38,728 bases of DNA from Acidimicrobiaceae bacterium (GTDB taxonomy: Bacteria; Actinomycetota; Acidimicrobiia; Acidimicrobiales; Poriferisodalaceae), in the NCBI GenBank assembly GCA_002719335.1, contig PBHE01000028.1, forward strand, positions 10,549-49,276. Direction: 5' to 3'. Position 1 is the stretch's first letter; every line of letters begins with the position of its first letter. Below are positions 33,778 through 38,728 of this stretch, piece by piece. Both the position numbers and the translations under genes were made by a program. The notes beneath the pieces were generated by a model. That model was not told the origin of the DNA and searched no databases. It saw nothing but the letters and a program-made list of their open reading frames with translations.

Positions 33778-34299
33778 ATGGTGAGGCAAGATCACAGAGT
33801 GAATCAAGTAGCAGCCCCCTTTGAGGGACATAGCGACATCGTGCAAAAAGAGTGGATTGACTTCAACGGTCATTTCAACGCCGGGTACTACCTGGTCTGC
33901 TTTGATGATGCCATTGAGTCTTGGATGGACTTCATTGGAGTGGGTCGGTCACACCGAGATCAGCATTCGGTTACCACCTTCTCTGCTCAGAATCACGTTA
34001 CATACCTTCGCGAAGTGCGCGAAGGGGTCAAATTGAGTGTCACGACACAGTTGCTCGGGTTTGATCGGAAACGCATTCATGCGCTGCAGGTGATGTGGAA
34101 CGACGACGAACGCTTCGTCACAGCGACGTGTGAAGTCATGTCCTTGCATGTATCGGAGCGGACTCGACGGGTGTCTGAGATGCGCGACGAGGTCTTTGAG
34201 CGTTTGCTTGAGATATGGGACAGCCATAGAAAGCTTGAGGTGCCCGAGCAAGTCGGCCAGGTGATGTCCGTCCCAGGATGGCCCACTTCACTGGACTGA
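33778..34299 (+). CDS. hot-dog-fold acyl-CoA thioesterase
   Basis: A 173-residue single hot-dog protein of the 4-hydroxybenzoyl-CoA thioesterase type. WIDFNGHFNAGYYLVCFDDA (45-64 by eye 28-47) has the conserved D-x-N-G-H-x-N-x-x-x-Y active-site block with its Asp. VTYLREVREGVKLSVTTQLL and KRIHALQVMWNDDERFVTAT are the following strands. Relatives include thioesterases fused to or next to carnitine dehydrogenase. ATG 33778 is taken; a GTG codon follows directly. It lies 18 bases before the SDR, so both are probably one transcript, divergent from the acyl-CoA dehydrogenase pair. The substrate is unknown. Confidence 0.88.
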   Translation: MVRQDHRVNQVAAPFEGHSDIVQKEWIDFNGHFNAGYYLVCFDDAIESWMDFIGVGRSHRDQHSVTTFSAQNHVTYLREVREGVKLSVTTQLLGFDRKRIHALQVMWNDDERFVTATCEVMSLHVSERTRRVSEMRDEVFERLLEIWDSHRKLEVPEQVGQVMSVPGWPTSLD

Positions 34300-34317
34300 C
34301 GCGCGCAGAATAGAGCC

Positions 34318-35082
34318 ATGAGTCAGCGGCTAGAGGGCAAACGAGCAGTTATTACAGGTGGCAGTCGAGGCATAGGAAGAGCAATAGCCCTGGCTTATGT
34401 CAAAGAGGGCGCGAGATGCGTGGTGGTTAGCCGGCAGTTAGAAGATCTCGAAGAGACTGCGGAATTGGCACCGGCTGGTGCCATTGAACCAATAGTTTGC
34501 GACGTCGCTAACGATGCGTCCGTAGCGGCAATGTCGGAACTAGTTCTGGACAAGTTCGGCGGTGTCGACATTGTCGTAAATAACGCAGGCGTTCACGCGG
34601 CAGGAAGTTTTTTAGAGATAGATGCCGCTACTTATTCTCGTCTTTTTGAAGTGAATGTCGTGGGCATAGTGCGCATCAGCCAAGCATTCCTGGGAGGAAT
34701 GATCGAGCGTCAAAGGGGCAGCATCGTCAACATCGCGTCGACGGCCGGGCTGTTTGAATCTCCCGGACAGGCCCCGTACAACGCTTCCAAACATGGCGCA
34801 GTAGGGCTCACCAGGTGCATGGCGTTGGAACTCGCATCGACTGGTGTTACCTGTAATGCCATCTGTCCCGGCTTTGTCGATACGCCAATGCTCGACGGAT
34901 TCGCGGATCTTGTCGGTGCTGAAGCTGACGAATTGAGACGGCGGCTCGCTCAGCGAACCCCCATGGGTCGCATCCTTGACCCCAGCGAGATTGCGAACCT
35001 GGCCATCTACCTTGGAAGCGACGAATCATCTGGAATGACGGGGCAAACGATGGCAATTAGCAATGGGATGCGAATGTCGTGA
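34318..35082 (+). CDS. SDR-family oxidoreductase
   Basis: A 254-residue classical short-chain dehydrogenase. TGGSRGIG is at 13-20, NNAG at 88-91, and the catalytic residues are Ser141, Tyr154 and Lys158 (YNASKHG). VSRQ after the second strand, with Arg39 but no Asp at the strand end, suggests NADP(H). The general pattern (GLFESPGQAPYNASKHGAVG, NAICPGFVDTPML) resembles 3-hydroxybutyrate or 3-oxoacyl reductases. The C-terminus reads GMTGQTMAISNGMRMS instead of the usual VDGG ending. It follows the thioesterase by 18 bases. After its stop, ~280 bases up to the ilvD fragment contain no gene I can support. Confidence 0.92.
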   Translation: MSQRLEGKRAVITGGSRGIGRAIALAYVKEGARCVVVSRQLEDLEETAELAPAGAIEPIVCDVANDASVAAMSELVLDKFGGVDIVVNNAGVHAAGSFLEIDAATYSRLFEVNVVGIVRISQAFLGGMIERQRGSIVNIASTAGLFESPGQAPYNASKHGAVGLTRCMALELASTGVTCNAICPGFVDTPMLDGFADLVGAEADELRRRLAQRTPMGRILDPSEIANLAIYLGSDESSGMTGQTMAISNGMRMS

Positions 35083-35366
35083 GTGGCGAGGACGGGCACT
35101 TTGGCTTCGAGGCTTCGGTTGCTGCGTAGCGGCAAGTGTTATTCGCGTGCTCAGTCGCAGTCAGAGCAGATAATTCCTCGCTCATCCTTCTACCCTCCCT
35201 TGCACCGGTCGCCACGACAGCTACATGACACAAATTTGCAGTATTACTCGGCGATAGAGCACCTGTTTGACCAAATAACCGAGAAATTACACGTTTCGCA
35301 AATCCCTCGACCAAGCAGAAAATCTTTTCTGGTTCTTGCTAAGCCACAGGGTTCTAGGCTGAAGGG

Positions 35367-35579
35367 ATGCCTCAGTATCGTTCAGTTACTTCTACTGGCG
35401 GCCGCAACATGGCCGGAGCACGCGCCCTCTGGCGCGCTACGGGAATGACTGATGAAGATTCCCCAAAGCCGATCATCGCCATCGCTAATTCATTTACCCA
35501 GTTCGTTCCCGGACATGTACATCTCAAAGATCTCGGGCAGATGGTGGCTCGCGAGATAGAGGCGCAGTGCGTGACTTAA
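35367..35579 (+). pseudogene. ilvD: ilvD fragment: first ~65 codons of dihydroxy-acid dehydratase
   Basis: Dihydroxy-acid dehydratase makes 2-oxo acids in valine/isoleucine synthesis and is normally about 560-620 residues. Here only the start remains: [40 protein letters not shown] and [20 protein letters not shown] align closely with IlvD proteins up to VAREIEA. The usual GGVAKEFNTIAVDDG is then replaced by QCVT and a stop. No Fe-S cysteine or active-site residue is left, so no activity is possible. The start codon and 5' region are preserved (AAGG just before ATG 35367), so the loss looks like a clean 3' truncation. A hairpin follows 8 bases later. Confidence 0.88.
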
Positions 35580-35587
35580 GTGGCCGT

Positions 35588-35608
35588 GGGTAGCGGTCGA
35601 CGCTACCC
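35588..35608. other. perfect 8-bp inverted repeat abutting the MFS start
   Basis: GGGTAGCG (35588-35595) and CGCTACCC (35601-35608) flank the loop GTCGA; on the RNA the stem could extend by G-U and C-G pairs into CGT/GTG. No T-run follows, so it is not a standard terminator. It lies between the end of the ilvD fragment and the GTG start of the MFS gene. It could be a scar of the event that truncated ilvD, a protein-binding site, or an RNA structure over the MFS start. Confidence 0.7.
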
Positions 35609-36847
35609 GTGAATGGGTCAACCTTTGAGAGTCTCGCGATAGCTGCGTTTCGGCGGCTTTGGATAGCTGGGCACCTCTATTTTCTGGCGATCTTCGCACA
35701 AATGATTGCCCGCGGCGCTTTGGCGAAGGATCTCGAAGGCAGCAACGCCGCCCTGGGAGCGGTCACACTGGCTTTCGGTCTTACAGGCTTGATTGCCACA
35801 CCTCTCGGTGGAGTCGCAGCGGATCGCTTCGCTAAGCGTTCCATGTTGCTCGTTTCGACGGGTCTCCTTCTCATTTCCTCATTGTGGATTGCTCTCGCCG
35901 TCCAGCTCGAATTCATCAGCTTCTGGATGCTCGTGATTGCATCGGCAATCCAGTCGGCGGGATTCAGTTGTCTTTCGCCTGCCAGGATGGCGTTCACCGC
36001 AGAGCTTGTCGGGCCTGATCGATTAGCGAATGGCGTCGTACTCACTCAAATATCCATGAACGTGAACCGCGTCGCTGGACCGGTACTTGCTGGGGTGTTC
36101 TTAAGCGTGCCAGTCCTAGGTATCGGCGGCATCTACTGGGCCAGCAGCGCGATCATTGCGGTAGGAGGTCTACTTTTTCTCAAGCTCCCTCCTGGCTTAC
36201 CGCGCTCTAACGCGACTCACTCTTCTGCAACCCGTGACCTACTGGATGGCGTCCGCTACGGCTATACCCAGTGGCCACTTCCATTGCTGCTCGCTACCTC
36301 AACACTGGCCCTTGTATTTGGATTCCCTTACGTCGTCTTTCTGCCGAGTGTCTCAGAAGATTTATTTGGTGCCGGTGATACTGGGTTCGCTTGGCTTTCC
36401 ACCATCGGAGCTGTAGGTGGGCTCGGCGCTTCGCTATTTATCGCTGGACGCTCCGAAGGTTCCGTCGCTTGGAAAATCCAAAACTTGTCAGTGATCGGAT
36501 TTGGCCTAGGTGTAGCTGCCACAGGCCTCGCTCCCACCTTCGCGACAGCGATGGTGGTCATGTTGTTGCTGGGAGCGGCAACGGCGGCGTTTCAATCGAT
36601 GAACGCGACACTGATCCTTGGGGGGAGCGAAGCTGCCTACCACGGCCGAATGCAGTCCTTATTGCAACTCGGATTCAACCTATTTGGCATCGCCGCTCTA
36701 CCTATTGGCATATGTGCCGACAAATTCGGACTCCGAGAGACACTTGTGGCAATGGGCGTCGTGGTGACTTTGGTCGGCGCAGCGTCGATCATCGTGCGCA
36801 ACGCGAATATCAACCTCGACGGCGTGCAACGCCAAAGTCCCGAGTAG
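35609..36847 (+). CDS. MFS transporter
   Basis: A 412-residue major facilitator with about 12 hydrophobic helices in two sets of six. The N-terminus (FESLAIAAFRRLWIAGHLYF) is like that of the enterobactin-exporter-type MFS_3 group. The loop 2-3 motif reads GGVAADRFAKRS, the MFS motif A (G-x-x-x-D-R-x-x-[RK][RK]). Helix 5-like PVLAGVFLSVPVLGIGGIYW is followed by a central loop and then helices 7-12. GTG 35609 is taken because conserved sequence begins within a few residues, but no Shine-Dalgarno is visible and the codon touches the 35588-35608 hairpin. It may export a drug or metabolite. The next gene starts 9 bases after its stop, so they are co-transcribed. Confidence 0.88.
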   Translation: MNGSTFESLAIAAFRRLWIAGHLYFLAIFAQMIARGALAKDLEGSNAALGAVTLAFGLTGLIATPLGGVAADRFAKRSMLLVSTGLLLISSLWIALAVQLEFISFWMLVIASAIQSAGFSCLSPARMAFTAELVGPDRLANGVVLTQISMNVNRVAGPVLAGVFLSVPVLGIGGIYWASSAIIAVGGLLFLKLPPGLPRSNATHSSATRDLLDGVRYGYTQWPLPLLLATSTLALVFGFPYVVFLPSVSEDLFGAGDTGFAWLSTIGAVGGLGASLFIAGRSEGSVAWKIQNLSVIGFGLGVAATGLAPTFATAMVVMLLLGAATAAFQSMNATLILGGSEAAYHGRMQSLLQLGFNLFGIAALPIGICADKFGLRETLVAMGVVVTLVGAASIIVRNANINLDGVQRQSPE

Positions 36848-36856
36848 TTTTCGAGC

Positions 36857-37645
36857 ATGGAAATTTTTGGGGTCGTCAATGCTTCCCCTGATTCCTTAGC
36901 TGGTTTCTCTGTGGTTTCTGACGAAACACAAGCCAAGCAGTACGGGGCTCATCTAGTTGCAGAAGGCGCCGACCACCTGGATGTTGGCGCCCAGGCATCA
37001 CATGGGAATGCGGCATTCGTCAACGCAGACGAAGAATGGCAGATAGTTGAAGGTCCGTTACAAGGACTTCTCTCGCTGGGTGTAGACGTAGCAATCGACA
37101 CATGGCAGGTTGAAACAGCACGCCGAGCGCTAGATGCGGGTGCCCGTGTGCTCAATGCTGCAGATGCGTTGCAGAGCGATGAAATGATTGCCCTCGCAGC
37201 GGAGCGCGAGATCCAGGTGGTCTTACCGTTCATGCTCGGACCAGACCCTCGTCACCTCAAACATGTTGAGGGCGACCTGGTCCAGGTCATGGTCGATTGG
37301 TTCGACCTTCAACTGGAACGCGCCGCACGGTGGGGAATTCGTGAACGATTGATGCTTGATCCCGGGACAGGCTTTGCGCCAGCACACTGGGATTGGGACG
37401 ACCGTTTTCAGTATCAAAAGAGGATCTATAGCGGCTTGGATCGACTACGTCACTACGAATTGCCGCTTTATGTACCTATTGCGTGGAAGCAGACACCAGA
37501 CAGACTTGAGCTGGTGGACCTAGTCCTGGCTCAAGAGGTCGAATACGTCAGAGCCCACATCCCCCTCCAGGTACGGCAACGGCACGCTGCGATTCGCGAC
37601 GGAACGCCCTTACCCACATCGGATTTGTGGTCCGGATACGAGTAG
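36857..37645 (+). CDS. divergent dihydropteroate synthase homologue
   Basis: A 262-residue pterin-binding TIM barrel of the FolP type. FolP couples a pterin pyrophosphate to p-aminobenzoate. Present are VVNASPDSLAGFS at 6-18 (usual N-x-TPDSF-DGG), LDVGAQAS at 41-48 (usual DIGGES[TS]), AIDTWQVETARRALDAGA, the pterin Asn100 in RVLNAADAL, and LDPGTGF at 167-173. The segment normally reading GxSRK is YVPIAWKQ, keeping only Lys211, and the end is VRAHIP rather than VRVHD. The pterin site looks retained while the p-aminobenzoate/phosphate side is altered. It may be a second, non-folate paralogue as known in mycobacteria (FolP2). ATG 36857 is 9 bases after the MFS stop. Confidence 0.85.
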   Translation: MEIFGVVNASPDSLAGFSVVSDETQAKQYGAHLVAEGADHLDVGAQASHGNAAFVNADEEWQIVEGPLQGLLSLGVDVAIDTWQVETARRALDAGARVLNAADALQSDEMIALAAEREIQVVLPFMLGPDPRHLKHVEGDLVQVMVDWFDLQLERAARWGIRERLMLDPGTGFAPAHWDWDDRFQYQKRIYSGLDRLRHYELPLYVPIAWKQTPDRLELVDLVLAQEVEYVRAHIPLQVRQRHAAIRDGTPLPTSDLWSGYE

Positions 37646-37648
37646 CGG

Positions 37649-38728
37649 TTAGCTAGGAAGTGCCTCAAGACGTGCTCGGACATGTTTATGGTGTGGGGTC
37701 AGCGCAAGCCAATCTCGGTCTTCGATATCGGTCAGTTCATTGACGGCCACGCCGTGAATCCGATGCTCGCCGGTTTCGTCTGGATAGTCCATTCCGAAAC
37801 CGTGCGGAAGACTTACTTGGCCTTCCATCATGGTCTCAGTGATGTCAACTGGAGCCTCAGCTTCGCCACGTTTCGTGACAATTCGGACTCTCTGCCCTTC
37901 GCTAACCCCAATTCGGTCGGCATCAGAAGGATGAATCCGTAAAGCGCCGTCTTTGTCTTTCTTGCGCCAAGTGGGATCCCTGATGACATCGTTTACCGTG
38001 GATGATCGATGTTCCCCAGCGGTTAGAACAAATGGGTAAGCATCCGACGAAGAGGCTGGTTCCTCTTGGGTCAGACTTCGGAGTTCCTCAACCAACTCGG
38101 GGATGTGGATATGAATTTTTCCATCCGGGGTCTTAATCCGATCAAAACTAGATGCGTAATCACTGGTGCTGAAAATCATCCCCGATTTGGCTTCCAGCAA
38201 TGAGTCAAAGAGGTTGTTTGCAAGTTCGAGACCATCGCCCTGTAGTCCCGCTGCACGCAACGAATCCGGGAACCGCATAGATGCCTGCATTGCCGAACCG
38301 AACATCACCGCCGCCGGCCCCATCTTCCCGAGGCTCTGGCCGAGGCTTCGGTACAACGCCGTTGGAAGTTTTGAACCCAAGTCAGGATTGTCTGTTGATA
38401 AGCGCGCAAAGGTCTCAATAAACTCGTCGCGACCTTTCTCAGCGGCCCCAGCGAGTTCATCCACCCCGTCGGGTGCGCCGCCCATAGCTTCAACTAAACG
38501 CGAATGAATTTCCGCTTCGGGCAAAGTGTCTCCCAAAGGTTCAAAAATGGGTTGACGAATATGAAAATAATTTGAAGGCATTTCACCAGCGAAGAAAGTT
38601 GCCTCGGGCTTTTCGTACTGAGAACAAGCAGGAAGGACGTAGTGAGCCTGACGCGCCGTTTCGGTCATAGCCACGTCAATCACCACCAAACAGTCAAGCT
38701 TTTGAAATGCTTCACGAAAGCGTTTGGA
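37649..38728 (-). CDS. molybdopterin-dependent oxidoreductase, C-terminal part (5' end beyond window)
   Basis: The frame is open to the window edge and its start is outside; 359 residues are visible. FQKLDCLVVIDVAMTETARQ, then HYVLPACSQYEKPEATFF, is the end of the catalytic domain of DMSO-reductase-family enzymes, where VLP and the E..A..F pattern close the Mo-bis-MGD site. PFVLTAGEHRSSTVNDVIRD begins the C-terminal molydop-binding barrel, followed by DGALRIHPSDADRIGVSEGQ, VRIVTKRGEAEAPVDITETM and HGVAVNELTDIEDRD. The 4Fe-4S N-terminus and the Cys/SeCys/Ser ligand lie beyond the window. The substrate (formate, other small oxidants, or none known) is open. It converges with the DHPS homologue with 3 bases between stops. 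Confidence 0.93.
   Translation of the reverse strand, partial: SKRFREAFQKLDCLVVIDVAMTETARQAHYVLPACSQYEKPEATFFAGEMPSNYFHIRQPIFEPLGDTLPEAEIHSRLVEAMGGAPDGVDELAGAAEKGRDEFIETFARLSTDNPDLGSKLPTALYRSLGQSLGKMGPAAVMFGSAMQASMRFPDSLRAAGLQGDGLELANNLFDSLLEAKSGMIFSTSDYASSFDRIKTPDGKIHIHIPELVEELRSLTQEEPASSSDAYPFVLTAGEHRSSTVNDVIRDPTWRKKDKDGALRIHPSDADRIGVSEGQRVRIVTKRGEAEAPVDITETMMEGQVSLPHGFGMDYPDETGEHRIHGVAVNELTDIEDRDWLALTPHHKHVRARLEALPS

Noticed and set aside
35083-35448. Plus-strand ORF of 121 codons between the SDR and MFS genes
   Set aside because: No domain is seen, it overlaps the well-conserved ilvD fragment in another frame, and there is no ribosome binding site.

Overview
The window looks like chromosomal DNA of an actinobacterium, probably an aquatic or marine member of Acidimicrobiia. 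This rests on the gene repertoire: many acyl-CoA dehydrogenases, CaiB/BaiF CoA-transferases, luciferase-like (LLM) oxidoreductases, an ACAD10-type phosphotransferase and small actinobacterial proteins. It also rests on frequent GTG/TTG starts and a moderate GC content judged by eye. No rRNA, tRNA, CRISPR array, prophage or insertion sequence was recognised. The lineage is inference.

Layout. 1-9523 is mostly minus strand: the tail of a methyltransferase-like gene (+), a small SHOCT-like protein, a fatty-acyl-CoA synthetase behind an epoxide hydrolase, the GTPase TypA/BipA, a tandem CaiB/BaiF fusion, a LimB-like monooxygenase and a small membrane protein. 9704-13181 is plus strand: an LLM oxidoreductase of the MSMEG_4141 type, a HisC-like aminotransferase and an aldehyde dehydrogenase. 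13209-19428 alternates strands: PLP decarboxylase, SDR, cupin, methyltransferase, Lin0512-family protein, NTF2-like protein, phosphotransferase and uracil-DNA glycosylase. 19419-21090 is a minus-strand group: flavodoxin-like protein, a broken RidA-like gene and an unrecognised protein.

21220-24996 is a tight plus-strand operon: D-aminoacylase-type amidohydrolase, isocitrate-lyase/PEP-mutase family enzyme, CaiB CoA-transferase. 25130-26904 is a coupled minus-strand pair (2-hydroxyacid dehydrogenase, 2-keto-4-pentenoate hydratase). 27068-29913 holds a TesB thioesterase, an acyl-CoA dehydrogenase and an enoyl-CoA hydratase/isomerase. 29914-31416 is unusual: a GYD-domain protein, a Pro/Glu/Ala-rich 47-residue protein, a cold-shock protein and five terminator-like hairpins of related sequence, with a 382-base stretch lacking a supportable gene. 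31417-35082 has a coupled pair of acyl-CoA dehydrogenase subunits facing a hot-dog thioesterase and an SDR. 35367-35608 carries the first ~65 codons of ilvD cut off abruptly, followed by a perfect hairpin that abuts the start of an MFS transporter. A divergent dihydropteroate-synthase homologue follows, and the window ends inside a molybdopterin oxidoreductase (minus, 5' end missing).

Together the genes describe a heterotroph degrading fatty, branched or cyclic carboxylic acids through CoA thioesters: activation (ligase, CoA-transferases), dehydrogenation, hydration and thioester release. Redox enzymes and aldehyde/keto-acid processing complement this. I saw no single clearly undescribed system. 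The best leads are the truncated ilvD with its hairpin, the frameshifted RidA-like gene, the hairpin-rich GYD/csp region with its hidden small protein, and the half-inactivated CaiB fusion.
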